Assembly: GCA_030998015.1 (NCBI GenBank)
Contig: JARWMV010000233.1
Coordinates: 1-64,000, forward strand
Origin: Ceratorhiza oryzae-sativae
Taxonomy: Eukaryota; Basidiomycota; Agaricomycetes; Cantharellales; Ceratobasidiaceae
DNA: 64,000 nt
Reading direction: 5' to 3'
Made by a program: the position numbers and the translations under genes. Shown here piece by piece: positions 43,513 through 54,275 of the stretch. The notes under the pieces were generated by a model. That model had not been told where the DNA came from and ran no database searches. It saw only the letters and a list, made by a program, of their open reading frames with translations. Position 1 is the first letter of the stretch. Each line of letters opens with the position of its first letter.

Positions 43513-43526
43513 TTATAAAGCAAGCT
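43513..43526 (+). promoter_or_regulatory. self-priming primer-binding site of Rep-gypsy
   Basis: ATAAAGCAAGCT (43515-43526), two bases after the LTR, is complementary to AGCTTGCTTTAT at 43373-43384. That lies about 30 nt after the TATA box, near the expected transcript start. It is the same Tf1-like logic as in gypsy-C. Confidence 0.65.
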
Positions 43527-43633
43527 CTTAACTTAACTAGTGGCGAACATAAGTATACTGCACAGATACTAAGGGCTGAGTACATGAGAAAACCAGCTAA
43601 CTCCTGTGATACATAAGAGAACACAAAGAAACT

Positions 43634-45465
43634 ATGTCACAGAGACCACAAACTCGATCTCAAAGCAGAGTGGCAAATAGTAGGCCACAATCACCCAAAC
43701 CCATTGCTTCCCCAGAGGCGGAAGGTAACCCAGATGAGACCCTCCAAGGAATGCCAGGGGGGTTGCCACAAAACCCACGACCAGTGGCTCAACCCAACCC
43801 CACTCGGGCCCCCATCTTGGGAGGGGAAATAGGGGGAATACCGCTCCGCAGCCCTCAACCGCCAACTCACCTGATAAATCCAGACCCAGAAGATATCTCA
43901 AATCCAGAGAGGGATGAGGTAGAAGATATGACCCGAACCATATACGAACAAGGCACAGCCTTGGCGGAAGAGGCAAGGACACAACCCCAGCCAGGTCCCG
44001 GAGCCATAGCCACTGCCAACCCTATTCACACCATTGCCACAGCCATCAGGGCAGGGCTCAAGGAACTTAGAGACAATAATCATAGGGAACTAGAAAGGGC
44101 AATCACAGGTATAAGTCAGTGTCAAATATCACTAACCCGACAAGAAGGAAACGTGGACTGGATGGTAAGGTCTATGGAAACATCCAACAAAAATGTCCTC
44201 TATGTGGCAAAGAACCAGGACGACCTAAAAGCAGAAATGGGGAACCTGATAAAAGAATTAAAGGACATCTCCATGGAAATAAACTGGGTACTGGGAATGC
44301 AAGAGCGAAAGCTCGAAAGCTTAGAGAAGAAAACCGAAAACACAGGGGAGATCCTAATCGCACTAGAACAACGGGTAACCAATCTAGGAAATGAGCTCCG
44401 GAAAACAACTGAAGCAGGAAGGCCAAGGGAAAGGACAGAAGAAACCAGGGGAAGAACTAGGGTGGTCATAGGAAGCCCCTCACGATCCCCCTCAGCCTCC
44501 CCAGTACGAACACCTTTTCTGGGAAGAACCTTCCAGGCTGAGTCCACAATAAGACCCCGAACAGAACCTCCATCCCAAGCAAACCAACCTACCCTTGCTG
44601 CAAACCACACTCCTAAGGAGGCAAGACTAGGGAGACCCAGCAAATTTAATGGGAAAAAAGGGAAGGAAGCAGAGAACTTCATAATCAGCATGGAACTTTT
44701 CTTTGCTGACTATGATGAATCAGCCTTTGATGACCGAAAAAAGATATCTGCTGTGCTAATGAACATGGAGGATGGGGACAGCAAACTGGGCACAACCTTA
44801 CCGCCGGAAACTACTAGCAGGCGAACACACAGGTATTCTTGCATCCTGGAAGGATTTCAGGAAGGGATTCCTGGATGCTTTTAATGACCCAGTCATAAAG
44901 GAAAAGACCATCCGGAAACTAAGGAAATTAACACAGACCAAGAGCGCATTGGATTATGCTACCCAATTCCGGATCCTGATCCAAGAGGTAGACTGGAACC
45001 AGGAAGCCTCAAGGACCAATTCAGGGAAGGGTTAAAACCCGAAGTACAAAAGAGATCTTAAGGATTGAAGTACTGGCAAATGAGGCTGAAGGTCCATCAT
45101 ATACCTTAGATCAATTAATTGACTTTGCCTGCAAAATGGATGACATGCAGTTTGCAAACCAGAAAATGAATACAAGGACCAGCAACTCATCAAATTCAAC
45201 CTGGGCACCAGCGAAATACAAACAAGGGGGAAACAAGCCTTTAGGGACCAGTGGCAAACAGGGGAATACCCAAACCAACAACATGGTAAGGATACCAAAC
45301 AGTGAAAAGGACAGGCGAAGGAAAGAAGGACTCTGTATCAAGTGCAGTAAATCAGGGCATGTCCTGAAGGAGTGCCGAGGCCAGTGGACCTATGACAAAG
45401 CTAAGGTACAAGGGAAGGCCAGCAGACAAGTTGAGGAAGAAAGCAGCTCTGAGTTGGAAAACTAA
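43634..45465 (+). pseudogene. gag: Rep-gypsy Gag, copy 2
   Basis: Open from ATG 43634 for 380 codons (Pro-rich N terminus, helical middle NVLYVAKNQDDLKAEMGNLI, start of the gag core). It is then broken by a 2-bp deletion near 44776 and 1-bp deletions near 45010 and 45047 relative to copy 1. The C-terminal frame (45136-45465) contains the CCHC knuckle CIKCSKSGHVLKEC. TAA at 45463-45465 is followed 17 bp later by the pol ATG. Confidence 0.92.
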
Positions 45466-45482
45466 TTGGTCCTACCACTTCC

Positions 45483-48400
45483 ATGTTGGAGGACCCCAAT
45501 ATAACCCCTACCGCAGATGTATGTTACCTCAAGAAGTCTAGTAATCAATCAATAATATACACTATGGTAGAGGGAATCATGGAACCAGCTAAAACGCTGA
45601 TTGACTCAGGATCTTCAACCAACTTCATCGATAAGGCCTATTCAAGGGAAAAAGGGATTCCAACCACTCCCCTCAAACACAAGAAATCAATTGTGGCCAT
45701 TGATGGAAATGAAATCAAGGATGCCATAGAAGAAAGGGCAGAACTAAACATCAAAGTGGAAGGGAAGACACTAAAATGCTCCCTTTATGTAATGACCCTA
45801 GGTGACACAGACATAGTCCTAGGGAAAGAATGGCTTGAAGAAGCAGAACCTATCATAGATTGGAAAGACCTTACCATCTCATACCCAGACGAAATCAAGG
45901 CAAGGGCAGCAAGTGAAAGCCTACAAATCCCAGAAGAATTTAGGGATTTTGAAGACCTATTTGGGGAAGAAGGTTTCTGAGAACTTCCACCCCACCGAGG
46001 TAACCTAGACTTCAAAATGGACCTGATCGAGGGAGCGGAGCTGCCAAAGCCTGCAAAGAGGTACAGTATGTCGCCAGCAGAAACAAAGGCGCTCAGGGAG
46101 TACCTAGAGGAGGAACTAAGAAACGGGAAAATAAGGCCCAGCCAGTCAGTTGTAGCTGCACCCTGTTTCTATGTGAACAAAGCAGATGGAGGGCTTAGGT
46201 TGGTAGTCAACTACCGTAAGATGAACGACATCACCAAGCCAGACAGGTTTCCACTTCCAATCCAAATAGAATTGATTGAGAGACTGAAGGATGCAACCAT
46301 CTATTCAAAAATGGATGTTCGATGGGGGTTCAACAACATCAGGGTAAAAGAGGGAGACGAATGGAAAACAGCTTTCAGGACAGGAGAAGGCCAGTTTGAA
46401 TGCTTGGTCATGCCATTCAGAGTAAAAGAAGGACCAAGAACCTTTACCAGGTTCATGATGGAAAAGTTCCGTGATATAATAGACAATTATGTGGTAATCT
46501 ACATGGACGATGTACTAGTGTTTTCCAGAAACAGGGAAGAACATGTACAACATGTCAGGGAAGTGTTAAGAAGAATGAGGGAAAACCACCTCTTCCTCAA
46601 ACCACACAAGTGTCAGTTCTTTGTGAAGGAGGTAAGCTTCATTGGAATTGTCATATCCCCAGAAGGGATATCGATGGAAAAGGAAAAGGTAAAGGCAGTT
46701 CTAGAATGGCCAGAACCTAACACAGTGAAAGAAGTCCAAGCCTTCCTAGGCTTCGTGGGGTTCTATAGAAGGTGGATAGAGAAGTTTAGCACCTTAGCCA
46801 AACCCCTCACAGATCTCACCCAAAAAGATGTCAAATTCCTGTGGGAAAGAAAACAACAGGAAGCATTTGAAGCTATCAAAGAAGCAGTAGCAAGAGAACC
46901 GTCCTGATCCACCCAAACCCAAACAGGCCATACATACTGGAAACAGACGCCTCAGGAGTGGCCATGGGGGCGGTACTAAGCCAAAAGGGTGATGACAACC
47001 AATTGCATCCAATTGCCTTCCTATCGAAGAGCTTCACCCCACCAGAGAAAAATTATGACACCTACGACAAGGAGTTGCTTGCAATTGTTAGGTCCTTAGA
47101 GCACTGGAGGTTATACTTAGAAGGGACAGAGGAACCCATTGTGATATACACTGACCATAGGAACCTCCAGTACTGGCAAAATGCCCAGATGTGGAATAGA
47201 AGGCATGCCAGATGGTATCTCACTCTGGCACCCTTCAATTTTCAGATTGTGTATAGGCCAGGGAAACTCTCACAGAAGCCAGATGCCCTTTCCAGAAGGA
47301 GCGACCATGGGGATACCCCTATGGAACCACAGATCATGATTCCAGAAGAAAGGTTCATAGGTTTCATGGCAGAAGTACAGGGGAATTTCTGGGAAGAGCT
47401 TAAAGAAGCTCAGGAAGAAGACGAATCTATCAGATCCTTAAGGCTGAGTGTGGCAAATAAGAACAACTACCCCTCAGTACAGAAGGAATTTAGACAGTAT
47501 GAAATGAAGGAGGGCCTATTAAGGTATGACGATAGGCTCTACATCCCAGATGACAAGGACTTGAGGTTGAGTCTCCTTGAGGAGTGCCATGACGCCCCAG
47601 TGGCAGGTCATCAGGGACAAGCCCGAACACTAGAATTACTATCAAGGGATTACTATTGGCCAGGAATGAAGGCCCAAGTAAACCGATACGTGGAATCTTG
47701 TGAAATGTGTCAAAGAAGCAAAGGACACAAACAAGGCACTTCCCTGAAGTCTTTACCAATCCCATGGAAACCATGGGCAGATGTCGCATATGATTTCATC
47801 ATCAAATTACCTGTCTCAAAGGGGTACGACAGTATTTTGACAGTTGTAGATCGCTTCTCCCAGCAGGCTCATTTTGTACCATGTCTGGAGAGCACCAATG
47901 CAGAAGAACTGGCAGAAATATTCATAAGGGAAGTATGGAGACATCACGGGACCCCAGAAACCACTGTCTCAGACCAAGGGCCAACCTTTAACAGCCAATT
48001 CCTAAAGGCCCTATACAAAGGAATTGGGACAAAGCCCAGATTCTCCACTGCTTTCCATCCAGAAACAGATGGTCTGTTGGAAAGGACAAATCAATGGGTA
48101 GAAGGGTTCTTAAGAACCTTCTGCAATTATAGACAAGATGATTGGGTAAAATGGTTACCCATTGCCAAATTCTGCCATAACAACCACGTAAATGCTACAA
48201 CAGGACAAACCCCATTTGAAACAGTATATGGAAAAAACCCAAGATGGGTTGTCCGAGAGGGAGAAGAACCATCTGAGGCACCCGCTGCAGACAACATGCG
48301 TAATCAAATGGAAAAGGTATGGGATGAGGCAAGAGCCTCAATGGAATTACACCAACAAATGGAAAAGAAAGGGAGGGAATTCAAGGTAGGAGACAAGGTT

Positions 48401-48874
48401 TGGCTGCTCCTAACAAACCTCTCGTCCAAGAGACCCTCCAAGAAACTGGACAACCGAAAAGGGGGGCCCTTTGAAATCACAGAAAAGATCTCATCCCATG
48501 CATATCGCCTGGACCTACCTAAAACCATACGTGTACACAATGTATTCCATGTAAATCTCCTCTTGCCATTCACAGAAGATAAAGACTTCCAAAGAAGGCA
48601 GGCCAAACCACCACCAATCATAACAGAAAAAGGAGAGGAGGAATACGAGGTGGACCACATTGCAAATTATGAATGGCGGAATGGCGAGCTGTTTTACCAA
48701 ATCAGATGGAAGGGCTACGACCCAATAGAAGACACAATGGAACGTGCCAGCAAGTTTGCTGACATGAAAGAGGTTCTAAATGACTTGCAAAGGCGCTTAC
48801 CAGACGCACCAATGCCAGTCAAGACAAGTCAGCACTCAGGTGACTCGAAAGGCAGGCCAAAGAGAACCAAATGA
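45483..48874 (+). pseudogene. pol: Rep-gypsy Pol, copy 2
   Basis: Protease (LIDSGSSTNFIDKAY), a TGA at 45978-45980 where copy 1 has CGA, reverse transcriptase (YMDDVLVFS), a 1-bp deletion near 46901 at the RT/RNase H junction, and RNase H (ETDASGVAMGAVLS). The long open tail 46958-48874 holds integrase HHCC (HDAPVAGHQGQARTLELL...CEMCQRSK), the integrase core (VVDRFSQQAHF; SDQGPTFNS; ETDGLLERTNQ) and the chromodomain (VDHIANYEWRNGELFYQIRW). It ends in a TGA that overlaps ORF3's ATG. Confidence 0.93.
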
Positions 48875-49800
48875 GGATCTGGAAAGCTTTAAAAAGAGCC
48901 ATCCAAGATACCCAAGAAAGGCCAGAGCCTGCTCTACCACCTCACTTGCACCACAACACACCTGCAAAACCCCAAAACATGCCTTTCGTCACTCACCCAG
49001 TCGCACATCCCAACCGTTACACCCCACTTGCTGAAAATCAGGTGGCCCCACTTTGGCAGCCACCCACCACCAGGCGGCCAGCACCCTACCCTGGCAGGGA
49101 AAATCGTCCTAAACCAGGGATGTACTGCTCCAGTGTGGAAGACGCCCAGAGGTACGCTGAACGACTGTTGCCAGGGGCTAACCTAGTATACATCCCAAAG
49201 AAGTTAAGGGATGAAAGGAACTGGATTGATGATGACAAGTACCTGGATCCCAGGTTAGGGGTCCTGACATGGCATGGAAGCCGGAAGCCAACAACAAGAA
49301 ACGCCTTGTTAAGAACACCGATGTATGTTGTCGACAATATCGTGGGACCAACAGTCGACATGGTGACCAAGGCAGCAAGACAACAGAGGAGGGCCACAGG
49401 CCAAATGGCAGACGGAGGGGACTGGGAGGTGGAGCGCCGGGCAAAGGCATTGCTGGAAGAATGGAAGTTGACACCAGCTGCACCGTATGTGGGACTGCTC
49501 AAAGCAACTACCACTGATGAGATGTTTACTGCTATCAGGACAAAGCAGGCAAACATGAATGACTTCCGAAATTGGGTGAAGGTGCACCCAAACAAAAACA
49601 CCAATTACAACACTGATATGACAAGCCTTACATCAAGCCTAGAATCACTGGTCGTGGCTGAGGAAGAAGCCAAGCCAGAAATAAAGGAACCCACCCTGGA
49701 CCCAGCTGCGGAGGAAGCCAAACAGGACTGGGACCGGTGGGAAAACGAGCTTGTCGAAGCTCTGGAGGAGGTGCCACTGTTGGAACCAACCCCCATATGA
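48871..49800 (+). CDS. ORF3 of Rep-gypsy, copy 2, unknown
   Basis: 309 residues, starting in an ATGA that is also the pol stop. In copy 1 that codon is CGA, so both the pol stop and this ATG were created by one C-to-T change, and the ancestral layout may have been different. The conserved central and acidic C-terminal parts are as in copy 1, ending PLLEPTPI. No recognised domain. Confidence 0.62.
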   Translation: MRIWKALKRAIQDTQERPEPALPPHLHHNTPAKPQNMPFVTHPVAHPNRYTPLAENQVAPLWQPPTTRRPAPYPGRENRPKPGMYCSSVEDAQRYAERLLPGANLVYIPKKLRDERNWIDDDKYLDPRLGVLTWHGSRKPTTRNALLRTPMYVVDNIVGPTVDMVTKAARQQRRATGQMADGGDWEVERRAKALLEEWKLTPAAPYVGLLKATTTDEMFTAIRTKQANMNDFRNWVKVHPNKNTNYNTDMTSLTSSLESLVVAEEEAKPEIKEPTLDPAAEEAKQDWDRWENELVEALEEVPLLEPTPI

Positions 49801-49940
49801 CCACTTTGCCTCCCACAAATTGTCTCCTGAATGTATAAGAGTTTTATTTTTTCTTTTACACACCAAACTTAATACATTTCTTTTACCTTCTATTTCTTTT
49901 GCCCTTGAGGGGCTGGGTATAGGGTTTTGCCTTTTATCCT

Positions 49941-50419
49941 TCATAGTTGGCTGCAGAACACTGGCCGGTTCTCAGCAACAGCCAAGGAGGCCTCCCCCCC
50001 TGGGAAGTCGGCCATGTAGTTCTGGAAACACCCAGAACCAGACGCTGCAAAGGGCGAAGCCTCATCAAACAAGGGAGCAGAGCCCTCCTCGAAGAATTCA
50101 GCAAGAGCGGCCTGGTGGGACCGCTCCTCAAAGGACTTGTAGTCCTGATCAACGAGCACCCAGACACGCTCAAGGGTGGCCTCATGGGCCCGACCATCAA
50201 GGAGGATGCGCTCTTCTACAGAACAAGTTAGCTATGTGAGAATGACAAAGAACGAACACACATACCTGGCACCCCACAGAAGAACCAGTCCCCAACACCT
50301 TGATAGAAGTCTTCAAGGGAGGCGTCGCACACGGCATCACAGTAGGCGCAGTACTCCCCCTCAGGGAGAGACCAGCAGGTGCAGTCAAGGGGATTGTAGT
50401 TAAGGGAAATAACGCGCAT
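49941..50419 (-). CDS. small divergent gene of copy 2, C terminus altered
   Basis: Exons 50419-50266 and 50215-49941 with the 50-bp intron 50216-50265 conserved. The encoded N terminus is identical in pattern to copy 1 (DCTCWSLPEGEYCAYCDAVC). A frameshift near 50000 replaces the basic tail of copy 1 by about a dozen unrelated residues and an early stop. An upstream in-frame ATG at 50503 exists as in copy 1. Confidence 0.58.
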
Positions 50420-50506
50420 AGTAAAGAACGGGATGAGGAAGGAAAACAACAAAACCACAAACATTAAAAAATCACGGTGCAACACAATAACTTGCACAAA
50501 CATCAA

Positions 50507-50981
50507 AACAAGGTCTGGTCAGGTGACACCAACAGACACGTGACCATCTGCCAGAAAACAAACAACAAAGCACAGGAATCACATGACCTAGCCTAGTCAC
50601 ATGACCACCTGCCAGAAAACAAAACAACAAAGCACAGGAATCACATGACCTAGCCTAGTCACGTGACCACCTGCCAGAAAACAAAACAACAAAGCACAGG
50701 AATCACATGACCTAGCCTAGTCACGTGAATATACGCTATCCCCTAACTACCGGAGGGGTCGGAGAGGGGGCACCGACTGAAGTGGGGGAGCAGAGGCCCC
50801 GAGCGTAGCGAGGATCAAGGCCGACGCGGAGGAACGGATGGGAGTGCACCCCTCGGAGATGCGTCATCATCAAAACAAGGTCATGTGATCACAACAAATG
50901 CAAGACAGAGTCATGTGACGATCAAAACGGACCTTGCAGCTTATATAGACAAGCACAGGGCCCAAGATAATCCGCACTCTC
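50507..50981. promoter_or_regulatory. intergenic region between Rep and the divergent gene, copy 2
   Basis: Three direct repeats of 61-62 bp (about 50537-50721), each starting CACGTGACC or CACATGACC and ending ATCACATGACCTAGCCTAGT. They are followed by a GC-rich block with pairing ends (GAGGGGT at 50753 and ACCCCTC at 50848) and a TATA box (TTATATAG, 50941-50948) 34 bp before the first ATG at 50982. Copy 1 has only two of the direct repeats. Confidence 0.6.
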
Positions 50982-51024
50982 ATGCTCTCTTCCCAGTCCC
51001 CAAATACCTCTAAAACTGTAAACG

Positions 51025-52311
51025 ATGCTAAGCGGAAATGGATCGAACGCAGCAACACCCCAGCAAAGCGGATCAAGCGAAGGGTGGAGGTCGGCATCGC
51101 CATCGCCAGCGCCCTCAGTATCAAGCCAAGCCCACTCACCCGCTTCTATGCGGCCTACGCCGACGGATCGAGGGTCCGAAGAGCTGACCGAAACCGCACC
51201 GGCCCCTTGGTTCCGCGTCCAGACCAGGGTGGTGCTGCTGACCTGGTCGAAGCTACGCGATCAGCCCTCAAGTGGGCTCGTTGCCTGATACGAGGCGTTC
51301 TGCCGCCAACGGCCAAATCATTGGGCGACTTTGGCAGTGGTGGAACGCCACAACCCCAAGGAACTGAACTACGACCTGGCCCGGCCCCTCCATATCCACG
51401 CCCTCTCCATCAGTCAGGAGCGGAAGGGCGGCTGGAACACCCAGAACACCCGGTTCTGGGACTTCGAGGGGCAACACCCCAACATCCTGCCGAAGGACCT
51501 CAAGGATGGACCAGGAGGCAACCCTGCAAGGGAGGCTTTCAACTACCTCTGGAAGGATGTCAGAGCTAACGGCGAGGAGGTAGAGGAGCTGATGGCGGGG
51601 GACCTGACCTTGGAGAGGTTAGAGGAAATCCTGGTGAAGGGAAAGGGCAGGAAAAGGTCAAGGGTGGAGGCGGACCTGGAGGACAGGGCGGAGATTGTTG
51701 CCTCAGCGACAAAAAAAGAATACTACCAGGCATTCAAGCGCCTGCGCCCCCTCCAGATGGTGACGACGTGGAACTCGGTATGAGCATATGCTGAGTACAC
51801 GTATAAGGAGGACCAGGGATGCATGCCTGCAATCCCGGTGGAGTTGGAAGTCCCAGAAGACCAGGCGCACATCGACAGGGCGGACCAATGGTTTGCGGAA
51901 GAGGCTGAGAAGAGAGGGAGGGGCGTGCGCCATCGCATCCTGGTGATTGAAGGTGAAACAGGAACTGGGAAGACGGTGTATGCACGATCCAAGGGCTCCC
52001 ATAGCCAGATGTGCAATGTCTGGAACGTGGGGAATCTGTTGGAGGACGCCGACATCTGGATCCTGGATGACATGGTCCAGTCAAACAGGAAGTACTCGCT
52101 CAAAGCCCTGAGCCAGTACGAAGCAGACTTTACAGGCAGATATGCTCATGTGAAGTCAATGAAGGTATGGCTGACAGTGATCCTGGGGAATAGCCGGTCG
52201 GCCATAATGAAGTGTTGGATGGACATAGAGGGGGAAGAAGGGGAATTATGGGTATCCAAAAACGTAGACTGGGTATACTCAGGAGGGAAGCCATTTTTTA
52301 TTTTTCCTTAA
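51025..52311 (+). pseudogene. Rep gene of copy 2, two in-frame stops
   Basis: Exactly the same length as the open copy 1 gene (1,287 bp), with no frameshift. TGA codons at 51286-51288 (before the HUH motif) and 51781-51783 (before the helicase) interrupt it. The HUH, Walker A (GETGTGKT), Walker B and motif C residues are retained. The helicase half remains open from 51823. Confidence 0.88.
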
Positions 52312-52406
52312 AAAATAAAAATAAATTATCTTTGTATAAGCTTGTTTTATTCACAGACCATGTGTCAAGAAGTAAGCTTAAACAAGGAAATAAGCAAGGA
52401 GAAAGT

Positions 52407-52533
52407 AATCTCATGTAGCGTAGAGGTTAAGGGGTCTAGCCTGACTCATCATCTCCTAGCTAATCAATTACACATTGAACGGAAGGTCATTGGTTCGAGT
52501 CCAGCGCCCTTAACCTCCTCGATATATGAGATA
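52407..52533 (+). ncRNA. tRNA-like hairpin with Pol III box motifs, copy 2
   Basis: Box A-like TAGCGTAGAGG (52416-52426) and box B GGTTCGAGTCC (52492-52502), enclosed by AGGTTAAGGG/CCCTTAACCT. The outer stem and the middle are more diverged from copy 1 than the flanking genes are, while both boxes are kept. Confidence 0.52.
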
Positions 52534-52595
52534 CCTTTTAGAAACTTTTAGAACCCAGAAAAGAAACATGCCTTGAGATCCCCCAAGACATGTCC

Positions 52596-52609
52596 AAAGG
52601 GGGGGATAA
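52596..52609 (+). promoter_or_regulatory. polypurine tract of copy 2
   Basis: AAAGGGGGGGATAA directly before the 3' LTR. Confidence 0.88.
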
Positions 52610-53187
52610 TGTTATGACCCGCCTAGCAGACATAACCTAACAACCAAATTTTGTACAGATTTATGGCATTTTTCCTGAAGCGGAACAAACCATAAACAGG
52701 ATCACGTGATCTCGGCGCTTACCTAACGATTAAGCGCCGGTGGTTACCCTGAACTCGCTCCAGCGTTTCTCTCCCATGTTACCTGGAGCGAGGAGCGAGT
52801 TGTCACGTGACCTCGGCGCTTATTCAGCGATTAAGCGCCGGGTGCTTAAGTCCAAAAAGGTCACATGACCCTCAGACCTTGCGCGGCTCTATAAGATTCG
52901 GAGCTGCACAAACTTAAGACAAACAATTACCTAACCCATAGTACTGTACATAACCTACACCTACTGCGGAGTGTGCTTAGATAATACGTCCACAGCCACC
53001 GCAGCCACAGGTATATATAAGGAGGATAAAGCAAGACTGGATGCCTCAGCTTGCTTTATCTCGTCAACCACCATAGACCATAACAAACACTGTAACTAGA
53101 ACGCTCAATACATACTGCATAGCACCAAACCGTAAACGCAGCCACTACTTAAGTGCTCCACAAGGGAGCCTCCAGAGGGTCACAACA
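52610..53187 (+). repeat. short-type LTR of Rep-gypsy copy 2
   Basis: 578 bp, TGTTATGACCCGCC to GGGTCACAACA. It has one hairpin unit, one fewer than its original partner at 41912-42570. It is followed by GAACG. Confidence 0.93.
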
Positions 53188-54275
53188 GAACGCTCCTGAA
53201 TGTCCCATTTGAAGCCAAGGTATATAAATATGTTGGCAAATAGCTGTGTCTTGGACAGTTTCCATGGCCAGCCTAGAGCTAGAGCGATAGCATAGATGTC
53301 GTCCTCGGAATAGGGTGGAGATGAGGTGTCCCATGGGAAGCGGAAAAACAAAAAATCATCTACCCATTTGATAACTGGGCCCAAGCCATGTAGTGTGAGA
53401 ATGCGAGAAATAGCATCCCTGCAGCAGCCAAAAATACTGTTTGAGCTAGCTGCGCCAAAGGGAACGCAGTGGTCAACATATAACTCCTCCTTCCATGATA
53501 CCACAATGTGGTTCTGGTCGGCTGGGAAGACTGGCATTCGTCAGTACGCTGCATCGACATCAAAGGTTGCTGCCTTGGCACCTGCAGGGGCTGTAGCCAT
53601 GATGCACATGACATTGTTGAAGAATCCCCATTTGCAGGTGAAGGTGTCTGGGTTGATTTCGCTGTTGAGTGCAGGGTGTGAGCCTGGAGACTGGGGGTAT
53701 GAGAAGTCCTGGATGATGTGGAATTCCCCAGGTGTTGATTTTGTGACAACACCCAGAGGAGCTGATTGGAAATATCCAATGCGAGCCTCCAGGTCGGTCT
53801 TGGTGAAGGGGCCAGTGTAACACCCACATTCGAGTTCTTTGTTGATGGCTGAGTGAATAACCTTGGGGCAGTTGAGGGCTGATTTGTGATTTGGGGGTAT
53901 AGAGGATGCAGAAAGAACATGGGTGGTTCCTATGCAGAAACCATAAATAAGGCCTGTTGGAACGTTGCCAAACTGTTGCATGAGGCCAAGCTGGGTGAGC
54001 TCGTCCTCCCAGGCCTGGGGCAAGAGTGGCATGGTAACCCATCGCAGGTCATTGGCTGCAGGTCTGTGCTCCATGGTCTGAGCTTCGACACAAGGAGCAG
54101 ATATGCTTGTGGTTGCACAAGGATGAGAGGCATGGTCCAGAGGTGCTGTTATGCTTGTAGCAGAAAGGTCTCCTGTCAATGGTCCAATCGGTTCCTTTGC
54201 TCTTGACAATAACAGGGCGACCTGAGATTTGAGTGTTGGCCAAGCATTTGTGTGCATGGTGTCCTTTGTCACCAC
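53188..54275 (-). pseudogene. DIRS-like reverse transcriptase
   Basis: Antisense. RT motifs are visible as PLGVVTKSTPGEFHIIQDFSYP, AATFDVDAAY, DHCVPFGAASSNSIFG and the catalytic box WVDDFLFF. A TGA at 53541-53543 follows DAAY, where related proteins have Arg-Arg. The frame overlaps the end of gag. It is cut at 53192 by Rep-gypsy and continues on the far side. Confidence 0.88.

Larger units (their letters stand above)
42618..53187 (+). mobile_element. Rep-gypsy copy 2 (plus strand)
   Basis: 10,570 bp with the same gene order as copy 1: LTR, gag, pol, ORF3, divergent small gene, Rep, tRNA-like hairpin, polypurine tract, LTR. Its LTRs are long type (895 bp) and short type (578 bp). It is generally colinear with copy 1, differing by CpG transitions, small indels and repeat number. 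Confidence 0.93.

Noticed and set aside
52416..52533. Functional tRNA gene
   Set aside because: Boxes A and B and a T-arm are present, but no normal anticodon arm or acceptor pairing compatible with both boxes could be folded.
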